Positions 51,948 through 61,280 of a DNA stretch of 64,000 bases are shown piece by piece. Both the position numbers and the translations under genes were made by a program. Under the pieces are notes generated by a model that saw only the letters and a list, made by a program, of their open reading frames with translations, was not told the DNA's origin and made no database searches. Every line of letters begins with the position of its first letter. Position 1 is the first letter of the stretch. The stretch comes from Candidatus Undinarchaeales archaeon (GTDB lineage Archaea > SpSt-1190 > JASMDC01): NCBI GenBank assembly GCA_030753015.1, contig JASMDC010000012.1, positions 1-64,000 of the forward strand. The letters are read 5' to 3'.

Positions 51948-53224
51948 GCCCCGCGAAGAAGGCCGCGCCCAAGCAGCGGAAGACGGCGAAGAAGCGGGAC
52001 CGGCCTCTTACCGTGCTCCATCTCTGCTGGGAGTACCCTCCCCGGAGCGTTGGCGGGCTCGCTGCCCACGTGCACGACCTTTCGCGCGCGCTGGTGAAGA
52101 AGGATATCGAGGTCCACGTGGTGACCTGCGGATTCCCCGGGACCAAGGACTACGAGCACTACGAGAACGTCCATGTCCACAGGTTCGATGCTTACACCAT
52201 CCCGTCCGAGGACTTCCTCGGATGGGCGCTACAGATGAACCTATACAAGCGCATGAAGGCCGCTGACGTCATCCAGAACCTCGACGGTGAAGTGGACATC
52301 ATCCACGCACATGACTGGCTCTCCGGACCGGCGGCCATCGCGCTGAAGAACGCCTTCCGCATCCCGCTCGTCTCGACTATCCACGCCACCGAACATGGCC
52401 GGCGGCAGGGCATCCACGATCCCTTCCAGCAGATGATCCATGATATCGAAGGCTGGCTCTCCTATAACTCCTGGCGCGTCATCGTATGCTCGAAGTACAT
52501 GGAGACCGAGGTGTCAAACGTCTTCGGTCAGCCACGTGATAAGCTTGACATAATCCCCAACGGCGTGGACTACAAGAAGTTCGATCTTGAGTTCGACGCC
52601 AACGCGATCAAGTCCCAGTTCGCCATGCCCCATGAGCGTATCGTGCTCTATGTAGGACGCATGGTGCACGAGAAGGGCCTTGGCGTGCTCGTCGGGTCAA
52701 TCCCCCGTGTCCTTGAATCCTGCCCGGATGCGAAATTCGTGCTGGTGGGCAGCGGTTACATGAAGAGCAAGGTCAAACAGCTCGCCTGGGACATCGGTGT
52801 GGGCGATAAGACCCTCATCCCCGGGTATCTGGACGAGGAGGTCCTTCTGGGCCTGTACAACGTAGCTGACGTGGCGGTGTTCCCGTCACTGTACGAACCA
52901 TTCGGCATCGTGGCCCTGGAGGGGATGGCGGCCCGGACCCCTACCGTGGTCACCGACACTGGCGGGCTCGGAGAGATAGTCGATCATGACGAGACGGGTG
53001 TGAAGGTCTGGGTTAACAACTCGGAGTCTCTGGCCTGGGGCATCTCTCACGTGCTCAAAGATCCAGCACTCTCCAAGAAGCTTGGCAAGCAAGGGCGTCA
53101 CAAGGTGGAGAAGGTCTACAACTGGGAGGTCATCGCCGACCAGACCATCGACGTGTACCGCCGGGTGTTGGCGGAATACAAGAAGGGTGACTGGCAGCCC
53201 GGGTTCAAACCGGGCATACGGTGA
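51944..53224 (+). CDS. GT4-family glycosyltransferase (glycogen-synthase-like)
   Basis: The product has 426 residues from ATG 51944, which overlaps the upstream stop (ATGA); the track's longer frame (51779) is a shadow of the preceding gene. Lys-rich N-terminal tail, then the GT-B acceptor half (LCWEYPPRSVGGLAAHVHDL, HAHDWLSGPAA) and the donor half (LYVGRMVHEKGLGVLV, PSLYEPFGIVALEGMA), with the EPFGIVALE retaining motif. A cytosolic or membrane-associated sugar transferase. Product is unknown; surface glycan or storage polysaccharide are both possible. Confidence 0.92.
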   Translation: MSPAKKAAPKQRKTAKKRDRPLTVLHLCWEYPPRSVGGLAAHVHDLSRALVKKDIEVHVVTCGFPGTKDYEHYENVHVHRFDAYTIPSEDFLGWALQMNLYKRMKAADVIQNLDGEVDIIHAHDWLSGPAAIALKNAFRIPLVSTIHATEHGRRQGIHDPFQQMIHDIEGWLSYNSWRVIVCSKYMETEVSNVFGQPRDKLDIIPNGVDYKKFDLEFDANAIKSQFAMPHERIVLYVGRMVHEKGLGVLVGSIPRVLESCPDAKFVLVGSGYMKSKVKQLAWDIGVGDKTLIPGYLDEEVLLGLYNVADVAVFPSLYEPFGIVALEGMAARTPTVVTDTGGLGEIVDHDETGVKVWVNNSESLAWGISHVLKDPALSKKLGKQGRHKVEKVYNWEVIADQTIDVYRRVLAEYKKGDWQPGFKPGIR

Positions 53225-53307
53225 AGGCTCTCACTCGAGCCTAACTCATATCCGTGTCCAGTAGTAATGACACTGACAGCCTATGAGCTGCATAATGGAA
53301 AGAAGTG

Positions 53308-53329
53308 GGGGCGTCCGAAGACGCCCCCG
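53308..53329. terminator. Strong hairpin between convergent genes
   Basis: GGGGGCGTC-CGAA-GACGCCCCC is a perfect nine-pair stem with a four-base loop, located between the convergent stops of the glycosyltransferase and the 1859-residue protein. It has no long T-run; a bacterial-type intrinsic terminator form would be unusual in archaea. Confidence 0.5.
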
Positions 53330-53346
53330 ATATTCTCTCAACTACC

Positions 53347-56300
53347 CTAGACCTTGCCACCGGAGCCGCACGTGTAGTCGTCGGGGAAACAACTGTGAGG
53401 GGCAGAGTCGCCCTCGCACCATTGGCATTCGGCCAGCTCCCCGCACGTGGCATCCGTGATGGCATCGTAGCAATCGGGGTGGTCGTCGCCACCCGTCGGA
53501 TCTCCACCCGAGGTCATATCGCACCAGGGCGGATCGGTCATACCGGGTCCGGGGCTGATGCAGTTGGCGGGTGCGTTGGGGTCCACCCACTCGTCCGGAA
53601 GGTCTTGGTACTTGTCCGGGCACGGCTGGTCGAGGTCGACGCGGCATGCGTCCATATCATCTGGGGACTGGCAGCACTTGTAGCCGCTCGGGCCGCCGTC
53701 AGTACTACCGCCGTCAGTACCATCGTCCTCGGGCTTGCAGATGTTCGACTCATACTCACAGTACTCGCCGCCGGTGCATCCGCAGTCCTTGCAGCAGTTG
53801 CCGGAATTCTCCTCACCGTTGCACTCATTGTCACCGCAGAAGCCACCCTGGCTCCCACCGTCCTCGGGCTTGCAGATGTTCGATCCAGTATCGCAGAACT
53901 CACCGCCGGTGCATCCGCAGTCCTTGCAGCAGTTGCCTGTACTCTCCTCACCGTTGCACATACCATCACCGCAGTATGCTTCGATCCCGCCGCTGCTACC
54001 GCCGCTGCTACCGTCGCTGTTGGACTGCCAGTAGTTCTCAGACATCTCGTTGAACCGCTGTTCGAGGTCCCGCTGGAGCCTGTCCCAACCGCGGCCGTCG
54101 GACTCGAGCGCCTTCACGCGCATCTCCTCGTAGTACAGCTCGAGCTGCTTGAGTTGGGCCTGGTCGTGGTACTGTACGTCCTCGCGCATCTGGCGGAGGT
54201 CCCGGGACTTCCACAGGAGCCACTGCATCCGCCAGAATTGGAACCGGTAGCCCTCCCAATCGCGCTCGAAGCGTTCCATCACGCGACCGGCGTCGTAGGT
54301 GCCGTCGAGCTCGCCGCGGAACTCCTCGGCGCGAGCCTTCATATCGAGAAGGATGCGGTTAAGCTCCTCGGTACCGGGTACGTTCTCGTACTCCATACGA
54401 TCGACCTCGTCCTCGAAACCCTGGAGCTCGTTCGTGAGACCGCTGAGGCGCTCGAGCATCCACAGGCTCTGTTGGAACTGCTCTAACTCACGCTGGAACG
54501 GCTCGAAGTGGCGCCAGATGTCCCTGACACCGGCCAAATCGCTCCCCATGGAGGCCAGCTTGTTCTGAAGTTCGCGGAACTGGGACTTTGCTCTGCTCAC
54601 GTCCACACCGTCGTACTCCATGCGCTCGATCTGATCCTCGATTTCCTCGAAGCGGCGCTGGAACTCTTGTGTGATCCGCTGGCCCTCGAGCTGCTGGAAC
54701 ACGGAGTTCTGGAACTCATCGACGCGGCGGTTGAACGTTTCCTGCTCACGCCAGATGCGGTCCATCTGCTCAGTGGTCCTCAGCTTCTCCTTGAACTCGT
54801 CCAGCTCGTACCAGAGGCTCTTGAGCCCACGGCGAGCATCGGCCGTATCGATACCATCGTACTCCATGTCCTCGAGGCGCTGTTCCATTTCCCTGAACCT
54901 GCGCTCGAACTCGCGGGGGATGGTGGCGATGGCGCGGCGCTGTTCGAGGGCGTTGATCTTGCGCTCGAACTCGTGGATGATCCTGTCCCACCTGCCGCCC
55001 TCCATCTCTTGGATCTCGCGCACCACGCGCCGCAGCTCGGCCCGAAGGTCGGCGAGCTCCTCGTAGAGGTCGTCGACGCGGATGCCGTTGTACTCATCGT
55101 CACGGAGCTGGTCCTCCATCTGACGCAGGCGATCCTCGAGGCCGCCCAGCCATCGGCGGGACTCGAACTCGCGCTCGATTCGCTCGATGTCACGGTGGAA
55201 CCGCTCGAGAGCGCGGCCGAGCCGGTGGCTCTGTATGCCCGAGCTGCGCATCTCTTCTATGCCCTCGCGGATGTCGTTGATGGCGGAGCGGTACGGCTTG
55301 GTGTCGACACCGTCATACTCGGCCTCATCGAGGCGCTGTTCGATATTGCTGAGCCTGTTCTCGATATCGATGAAAGCACCGCTCATCTCGATCTGTTCCC
55401 GTAGGTGCCAGAGCTTCTCGAACATCCGCTCAGCACGCCGGAAGTCGCCCTGCTTGGCCAGACCCTCGATAGTGCGGAGCACCTCTTCGTATTCCCTTCT
55501 GAGGTCCTCTACGAAGTCGGGGACCTTGAAACCACTGTAGCTGGCGTCCTCGATGCGCCTGTCGATATCCTCAAGGAACCGATAGGCGTCCTCGATCTGA
55601 TCGTTGAAGTGGCGCCATTGCATGAACGACTCGAACTCGCGGTGGAGCCGTTCCATCCTGTGATGGCACTTGCCCATGATGCGCTGGAACTCGTGCGGAT
55701 TACGCACATTGCGCATCTCGTCCATCGCGTTGTCGAAGCAGAGGGCGACGTCCTTGAGCTTGGTCTCCATCTCGGAGACGTCGAAGCCCTCGTAGGCCAT
55801 CTTGTCGAGCTCCTCGAACATGCGGTACAGGTTCTCATCGATCATGGTACGCTCGTAGAAGAAGTGCACAAGGGGCATCTTCTCCATAGCGTTGCGGAAG
55901 ATCTTCTCGGCCGCCCTGGTTTGACCATTCATGGCTAGCTTGATGGCCTTGTCGATACCTTCTTCGATCTCGTCCAGAAGGGCGTTCAGGCGCGCACCGA
56001 CATCGCCCGGAAGCTCTTCAGCGCGGAAGCGCATCTCCTCGATCTCATACAGGATGTGCTCCTGCTCACGCAGGAAGTCGAAGTACATCCGCGTCTCGTC
56101 AAGAGCACGGTGGAGGCCGCCGAAGCGCTTCTCGATCTTGCCCAGGAGCTTACCGGCCGACTTGAACTTGCCGGCCTCGATGTCGTCCTGTACCTCCACG
56201 ATCAAGTCCTCGATCTCGTTGAAGATGGACAGAGCGGGGCCTATGTCGACACCGTTGGCCACCATCTCCTCGACCTCCCAGGAGACGTCCTGATAGTGAC

Positions 56301-58926
56301 GGAGGATGCCCTCCAGATGGCCGCGGATATGGATCTCCTCAATAACGGTCCAGGCATTACCTATCTCCTTCCAGGCATTGTCCATGTCACCGCTCGCCGC
56401 AGCACTGTACGACTGGTAGAGATAGTCCTCTGCCACGCTTATGAGGTAGAGCATCTCCTCGATGTCGGCACCCATCATCTCCATCTCGAAAAGACGTTCC
56501 TGTGCTTCCTCGAGCTGGTTGTAGGCGTTCTCGAGCTCGTCCTCGAACGCGAAGCCTTCAGGCTCTCTGGCTCGCTGGAACGCGCGATTTATGAACTTGT
56601 GCACCCTGCGAGCGAAACCCTCGAAGCGGTGCTGGACATCGATGATGTATCCGATATCGCCGGAGCCCTCCGCTTCCGTGAGCTCGTTCTGGATGTTTTG
56701 GAGCTCCTCGAGGAGCCGGGAGAGCTCGATGCGGAACCTGCCCACGTCGGTGCCCTGTTCCTCAAGCTCGTTGAGCGACTCGTCAAAGGCAGTGATTTCA
56801 AGATCGAGATCCATGATGCCGATCGAGGTCTCCAGACGAGCTACGAGCATGTTCGCATTCTCGGCAAGGAAGTCGACCTCTTCGAGCTTGCCCTCGAGGA
56901 TGAGCTGCTGGGCCTCATCGATAAGGAGGCGCAGCTCCTCGATGATCTCCTCTTCGACGGAGAGATCGTAGCCGGCACCCTTGAGCTCCTCGACCTTCTC
57001 AGCGAGACCTTCGATGTATTGCTTACCATCGTCTAGGTCGTGTTGGTAGCGTCGGTGGTCCTTCTTCCGGTCAAGCTGCTCACGGATATCCAGCACTTGA
57101 TCCCAATTGTCTGAGCTGCTACCAGCATCCTTGAGCGCACCGAGCAGGTCCTGCAGGTCACCGAGGTCGACATTCTCGTCCTCGGCCTCTTCGAACTCGT
57201 ACTGAAGGCTCTTGAGGGCGGAATCGAACTGCCGGCTCTCCACCTCGGAAGAAACATCCTCCTCATCGCTACCGAGTTGGGCTCTACCTATGAGTTTCCC
57301 GATCTCACCCACCTTGTGCTTGATCTCCTTACCCGCGTGCTTGAAGGCGTCGATGTCCTTCGCGTCGAGGGCGTAGAACTCAGCGTCCCTTCCTAGCCGC
57401 TGGACAGCCTTGAGGAGGTAGCGCATCTTCTTGTCCTCCCCGAACTCCTTCTCGAAGGACTCGACTTTCTCCTCAAGGGCGAGGATGATGTCCTTGATGT
57501 CCTTGAGCTCCTTGCGAACGTCGTTCTTCTCGGAATCTACCATTTCTTCGATTCGTTCGGCCCGGCGATCCTTGTCAAGGCTGGAGACAATCGCCCACTC
57601 GCTCTGTGAGGCGAGGTCCTGGGCCAGACGTGCCTGACGGAAGCCCTCTACGTACTTCTCTCCCGCCAGTGATTCCTGGGCTCTGGCGAGAGCGGCCTCT
57701 GCCTTGTCGATGAACTCGAGGGCCTTCTTTAGCACACCCTCTTCGATGGTGATGTCGTCCTTGAAATTGGCGACGAGCACGCGCATTTCGCCAATGACAA
57801 CCTCAGCGCGTCCAGCCTCGTCGACGGCCTTCTTGGCGAGCTGGAGCCGCGCGAGCTCCTTCTCAAGAGCACTGATCTTGGAAGCGAGGTCCTTGGCCTT
57901 CTTAGCATACTTCTCCTTGGCATCGCGGACCTGTTTCGCCACCGCGGCCACAGGGTCCTCTCCCTCCACCTTCTGGATGGCGTCCTCGGTAACGTTCTGC
58001 TCCTTGAAGCGCTCCACGAGCTCTTCCGAGAGACCGCTGTCACCAACGACGATGATATTGGTGATGTTGTAGTTACGGACGAAGTCGGCCAGTTCCTTGG
58101 TCTTGCTGGTGTCAGAGATGACGAACACGACCGTGTCCTCGGCGTCCGCGGGCATCTTGAGGATGTCCTCGTAGTTATCCTCGGTGACGATGATACGTGC
58201 GGTGGTGATGCCCTCGATCTCGGTGAGCTTGCTCTTGATATGGCCGAGTATACGGTCGAGGGTCTTGTCGATGGAGGATCCGGCCACCTTTGTCAGTGTG
58301 GGTCCGATGGACTCTATCGCCGATGTAAGGTTCTCGGAGGGGTTGGTTCCCACGAGCACCACATTCGAGACATTGAGGCCGGTGAGGAGCGATGCCGCAT
58401 CGACTGAGAGCGCGTCACAAGGAGTGAGCAGGATAGGGGATTCATACATCCGTGCAAGGGACAACGATGCAGCCAGCTGCTTGTACTCCTCACCCACGGA
58501 GTATATGTTGTCGCATACTAGAACGGCGTTGTCAGTCCCCGTTGAGAACCAGAAGTACATACCGATGCTGGCGGCCGTACCATAGCGCGTCATGTCCCAA
58601 ATGCGCTCGGTCGTGAAGCCAATCTCATTGATTTTTTTCTCGACGTCCTCACTGATGACGGCAGGCCCACCAATTATATAGACCGTCTTGGGATTAAGGT
58701 CCCGCAACGTGGCCTCCACCGCCTCGGAGAGCTCGTTCTCGTCCGTTACGATGACCGGTGCACCGATATGGTTCGCAGCGGCCGCCGCAACGACGGAATC
58801 AGGGTAGTTCACCGTGGTGGTGAGGAACACCGCGTCCACGGTCTCTTCTGCCATGGCCAAGGTGGCCATGAACACGGTTAATATGAGTAAAATGCGCAAT
58901 CCTCTATACATAGCCTTCGCCTCCAA
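53347..58926 (-). CDS. 1859-residue exported protein: CWB2-like head, about twelve helical repeats, Cys-rich tail
   Basis: A signal peptide (ILLILTVFMATLAMAEE) leads to a cell-wall-binding-repeat-2-like region (about 30-330; AVFLTTTVNYPDSVVAAAAA, TVYIIGGPAVIS). Long coiled coil follows (about 330-640). About twelve tandem helical hairpin units, 73-92 residues each, then run from about 650 to 1515, each marked by a YDGVD-like turn. The tail has two near-identical Cys modules (CNGEESTGNCCKDCGCTGG) and further Cys. TATA-like CTATAAATG at about 58965-58973. Glycosyltransferase genes lie downstream. Possible surface fibre or S-layer-associated protein; no enzyme motif was found. ATG 58911 is an alternative start. 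Confidence 0.85.
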   Translation of the reverse strand: MEAKAMYRGLRILLILTVFMATLAMAEETVDAVFLTTTVNYPDSVVAAAAANHIGAPVIVTDENELSEAVEATLRDLNPKTVYIIGGPAVISEDVEKKINEIGFTTERIWDMTRYGTAASIGMYFWFSTGTDNAVLVCDNIYSVGEEYKQLAASLSLARMYESPILLTPCDALSVDAASLLTGLNVSNVVLVGTNPSENLTSAIESIGPTLTKVAGSSIDKTLDRILGHIKSKLTEIEGITTARIIVTEDNYEDILKMPADAEDTVVFVISDTSKTKELADFVRNYNITNIIVVGDSGLSEELVERFKEQNVTEDAIQKVEGEDPVAAVAKQVRDAKEKYAKKAKDLASKISALEKELARLQLAKKAVDEAGRAEVVIGEMRVLVANFKDDITIEEGVLKKALEFIDKAEAALARAQESLAGEKYVEGFRQARLAQDLASQSEWAIVSSLDKDRRAERIEEMVDSEKNDVRKELKDIKDIILALEEKVESFEKEFGEDKKMRYLLKAVQRLGRDAEFYALDAKDIDAFKHAGKEIKHKVGEIGKLIGRAQLGSDEEDVSSEVESRQFDSALKSLQYEFEEAEDENVDLGDLQDLLGALKDAGSSSDNWDQVLDIREQLDRKKDHRRYQHDLDDGKQYIEGLAEKVEELKGAGYDLSVEEEIIEELRLLIDEAQQLILEGKLEEVDFLAENANMLVARLETSIGIMDLDLEITAFDESLNELEEQGTDVGRFRIELSRLLEELQNIQNELTEAEGSGDIGYIIDVQHRFEGFARRVHKFINRAFQRAREPEGFAFEDELENAYNQLEEAQERLFEMEMMGADIEEMLYLISVAEDYLYQSYSAAASGDMDNAWKEIGNAWTVIEEIHIRGHLEGILRHYQDVSWEVEEMVANGVDIGPALSIFNEIEDLIVEVQDDIEAGKFKSAGKLLGKIEKRFGGLHRALDETRMYFDFLREQEHILYEIEEMRFRAEELPGDVGARLNALLDEIEEGIDKAIKLAMNGQTRAAEKIFRNAMEKMPLVHFFYERTMIDENLYRMFEELDKMAYEGFDVSEMETKLKDVALCFDNAMDEMRNVRNPHEFQRIMGKCHHRMERLHREFESFMQWRHFNDQIEDAYRFLEDIDRRIEDASYSGFKVPDFVEDLRREYEEVLRTIEGLAKQGDFRRAERMFEKLWHLREQIEMSGAFIDIENRLSNIEQRLDEAEYDGVDTKPYRSAINDIREGIEEMRSSGIQSHRLGRALERFHRDIERIEREFESRRWLGGLEDRLRQMEDQLRDDEYNGIRVDDLYEELADLRAELRRVVREIQEMEGGRWDRIIHEFERKINALEQRRAIATIPREFERRFREMEQRLEDMEYDGIDTADARRGLKSLWYELDEFKEKLRTTEQMDRIWREQETFNRRVDEFQNSVFQQLEGQRITQEFQRRFEEIEDQIERMEYDGVDVSRAKSQFRELQNKLASMGSDLAGVRDIWRHFEPFQRELEQFQQSLWMLERLSGLTNELQGFEDEVDRMEYENVPGTEELNRILLDMKARAEEFRGELDGTYDAGRVMERFERDWEGYRFQFWRMQWLLWKSRDLRQMREDVQYHDQAQLKQLELYYEEMRVKALESDGRGWDRLQRDLEQRFNEMSENYWQSNSDGSSGGSSGGIEAYCGDGMCNGEESTGNCCKDCGCTGGEFCDTGSNICKPEDGGSQGGFCGDNECNGEENSGNCCKDCGCTGGEYCEYESNICKPEDDGTDGGSTDGGPSGYKCCQSPDDMDACRVDLDQPCPDKYQDLPDEWVDPNAPANCISPGPGMTDPPWCDMTSGGDPTGGDDHPDCYDAITDATCGELAECQWCEGDSAPHSCFPDDYTCGSGGKV

Positions 58927-58964
58927 GTAACTTGACTTCCTAGTCTAGAACTCATTCGGTATGA

Positions 58965-58973
58965 CATTTATAG
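58965..58973 (-). promoter_or_regulatory. TATA box of the 1859-residue protein gene
   Basis: CTATAAATG on the minus strand lies about 40 bases before ATG 58926, with an expected transcript start near 58940. It is one of the cleaner TATA matches of the window. Confidence 0.5.
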
Positions 58974-59058
58974 GTTTCGTTCTGCTTATGAAGGATATAG
59001 ACAATCTATACACGTCATTATATTTTCAGGAACGAGGTAAGGGGACGAGGTTATCTGT

Positions 59059-60195
59059 ATGGACAAAACGGGACCAAGTGTGGAAGATGTGGTTTCCCAG
59101 CTGAAGGAATACGAGTTCTCCACCTTTCAACTCGGCACGACCTGCTTCCATGACAAGGACAATTTTATCCGGGCGATTACCGAGAGGTTCGGCGCCACCT
59201 TCGCAGAGAAACACCCCGACCTCACAATAGTGCTTGGACCGGGTACAATGGAGATCGTGACCCGCCCACTGTTCGTGTACGGGCGATACCTCAAGACCTC
59301 ACGAGAGATACCACAGACAAGATGGCCCTGTCGCGTATGCAAGGGTGGCGGCTGTCCACGCTGCGATGGTACGGGGAAAATGTATCAGGAGAGCGTCGAG
59401 GAGATCTTGGGCGCTCCCCTTCTGGCAGATACCGGTGGGACGGGGACCCGGCTCCACGGCTGCGGTCGTGAGGACATCGACGCGCGGATGCTCGGTTCTG
59501 GACGGCCATTCGTGATCGAGGTAATCAATCCGCGCTGCCGCACCATCGACCTGCCAGAAATAACGCACGGGAAGGCCGACTACCTGTTCCTCAGGTTCTG
59601 CGAAAAGGGCATATCCAGGATGTTGAAGTCTTGTGCTGCGTTCAAACGTTATAGGGCGCAGGTCACCCTTGAGAACGAGGTCGACGATCTGCATCTCAAG
59701 AGGGTACACGATCTCTGTGGCGTCCGGATCGACCAGCAGACACCTACCCGCGTCCTCCACCGTCGAAAGGACTTGAAGCGCGGCCGAGCGATAGCTAGTA
59801 TAGTCTGTCGTCGCCGTGGGCCTACGGAGCTGGAGCTCGAGCTGGTCGTAGCCTCGGGCTTCTATGTCAAGGAGTTCGTCTCCGGTGACGGAGGGAGGAG
59901 CATACCGTCCCTTGCTGAGACCTTGGACGTCGGGTGTACGTGCTCACGCCTCGATGTATCGGCCGTGTTCGATCCCACGTTACTCGACCTCATCAGAGAG
60001 ACCGGAGAGTCGGGCAGCGATCCTCATGAAGGAGCGCAAAGGATTGGTATGACGCTTTCCTGCGGCTGCAATCCTGAGACCCAGCTGGAGCGCATGTTCC
60101 CTGGTGATGAGCTGCCACCAGTGTTGGATGCGCTCTCATGTGCCGCCACCGCGGACGCATCGCTAGCGCTCACAAGACCTGACGATGACTTTTAA
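59059..60195 (+). CDS. pus10: tRNA pseudouridine synthase Pus10
   Basis: The product has 378 residues. The zinc-binding N-terminal part has CRVCKGGGCPRCDGTG. The catalytic block is HGCGREDIDARMLGSGRPF, whose Asp attacks uridine. The C-terminal core is SGFYVKEFVSGDGGRSIPS, then LDVGCTCSRLDV. Archaeal Pus10 makes pseudouridine 54 and 55 of tRNA. After the usual C-terminus a further about 60-residue tail with Cys (LSCGCNPETQLERMF) is present, which may be a lineage addition. ATG follows GAGG by nine bases. Confidence 0.94.
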   Translation: MDKTGPSVEDVVSQLKEYEFSTFQLGTTCFHDKDNFIRAITERFGATFAEKHPDLTIVLGPGTMEIVTRPLFVYGRYLKTSREIPQTRWPCRVCKGGGCPRCDGTGKMYQESVEEILGAPLLADTGGTGTRLHGCGREDIDARMLGSGRPFVIEVINPRCRTIDLPEITHGKADYLFLRFCEKGISRMLKSCAAFKRYRAQVTLENEVDDLHLKRVHDLCGVRIDQQTPTRVLHRRKDLKRGRAIASIVCRRRGPTELELELVVASGFYVKEFVSGDGGRSIPSLAETLDVGCTCSRLDVSAVFDPTLLDLIRETGESGSDPHEGAQRIGMTLSCGCNPETQLERMFPGDELPPVLDALSCAATADASLALTRPDDDF

Positions 60196-60199
60196 TTAG

Positions 60200-61264
60200 A
60201 TGAGAGCTACTGCTCAGTCCATGGATGAGGCTCACGAGTCACTCGAGGACATCCTCAATAAGCGTCGCAAGATGGCAAATCGTCTCCAGGACGCCATAGC
60301 AGGCAGGGAGGACCCAGGGCTCCATCCAGGTGGTACAGCGCCTGATGAGGGGGAAGAACCAGCCCCTCTGGCCACGAGCGACCTTCATCCCCCCTCAGCA
60401 GATCTGTTCTCATCACCATCTCGTACTGCTGGCCCTGCTCCCTTTGACGAGGGCCTTCCGAGCATGAAGCGGGCCCCGAAGGGCGACGACTCCTTCCCTG
60501 AACCGGCAAGCCCTACCAAGGGGGACGATATGTTCCCTGAAGGCTCCGGTCCAGTAAAGGGTGACGATAGTTTCCCGGACGCTCCCGGTCCGACAAAGGG
60601 TGACGACCTTTTCCCCGAGCCTGTCTCGTTACCCGTTGATGACGGATTCCTACCTGAGGCAGAGCCTGATTCGTCAGCTACTGACGACGGATTCCTACCC
60701 GAGGCGAAGGAAGAGCCCGAGCCCATTGAGGACGAATCCGAACCTGAATCCGAGGAGAAAGAACCAGAGCCCCTCCCTGTCCGGGAACCTGAGCTTATAG
60801 AAGATGAGCCCGAGCCCATAGAGGAAGAACCTGGACCTCTTCCAGTCCTCGAGCCCGAGCCCTTGGAGGAAGAACCTGAACGTCTCCCTGTCCTCGAGCC
60901 CGAGCCCGCAGAGGAAGAGCCTGAGCCCATCACTCTACCCTTCCATGACGAGGAAGAGGAACTCGTTGTACCTTCACGTGAGCCTGTTGGACCACCTTCC
61001 GATGAGGAACCGGTTCCCGAGCCAAGTGAGGCACCCCCGCGTGCAGTCCCTCTTGAGGAACCTCCAACTCGCTTCGAGCCTGAGACTATCCCCGAACCTG
61101 TGCACACGGGAGTCTCAGATATGGAGAAGGAGGTCCGTTCATTGAGCGAACAGCTTGACGGTCTCCTACGCGATCGCCAGCGGTTCCCCAACAGCGAGGT
61201 CTTCTACAACGTCCTTAACGAGGCCTCCAACGGACTGAAGGACTCACTTGAGCTGCTACGGTGA
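60200..61264 (+). CDS. Acidic low-complexity repeat protein
   Basis: The product has 354 residues. A helical N-terminus (SLEDILNKRRKMANRLQDAI) is followed by five KGDD-FPE type repeats (about 95-140), then a long Glu-Pro tract (EPEPIEDESEPESEEKEPEP). The C-terminal helix pair (MEKEVRSLSEQLDGLLRDRQ and NVLNEASNGLKDSLELL) is a likely coiled coil. No signal peptide. It starts five bases after Pus10. No family recognised; the disordered spacer with helical ends suggests a flexible linker or tether. Confidence 0.7.
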   Translation: MRATAQSMDEAHESLEDILNKRRKMANRLQDAIAGREDPGLHPGGTAPDEGEEPAPLATSDLHPPSADLFSSPSRTAGPAPFDEGLPSMKRAPKGDDSFPEPASPTKGDDMFPEGSGPVKGDDSFPDAPGPTKGDDLFPEPVSLPVDDGFLPEAEPDSSATDDGFLPEAKEEPEPIEDESEPESEEKEPEPLPVREPELIEDEPEPIEEEPGPLPVLEPEPLEEEPERLPVLEPEPAEEEPEPITLPFHDEEEELVVPSREPVGPPSDEEPVPEPSEAPPRAVPLEEPPTRFEPETIPEPVHTGVSDMEKEVRSLSEQLDGLLRDRQRFPNSEVFYNVLNEASNGLKDSLELLR

Positions 61265-61280
61265 TTACGAGAGCCCCCGG

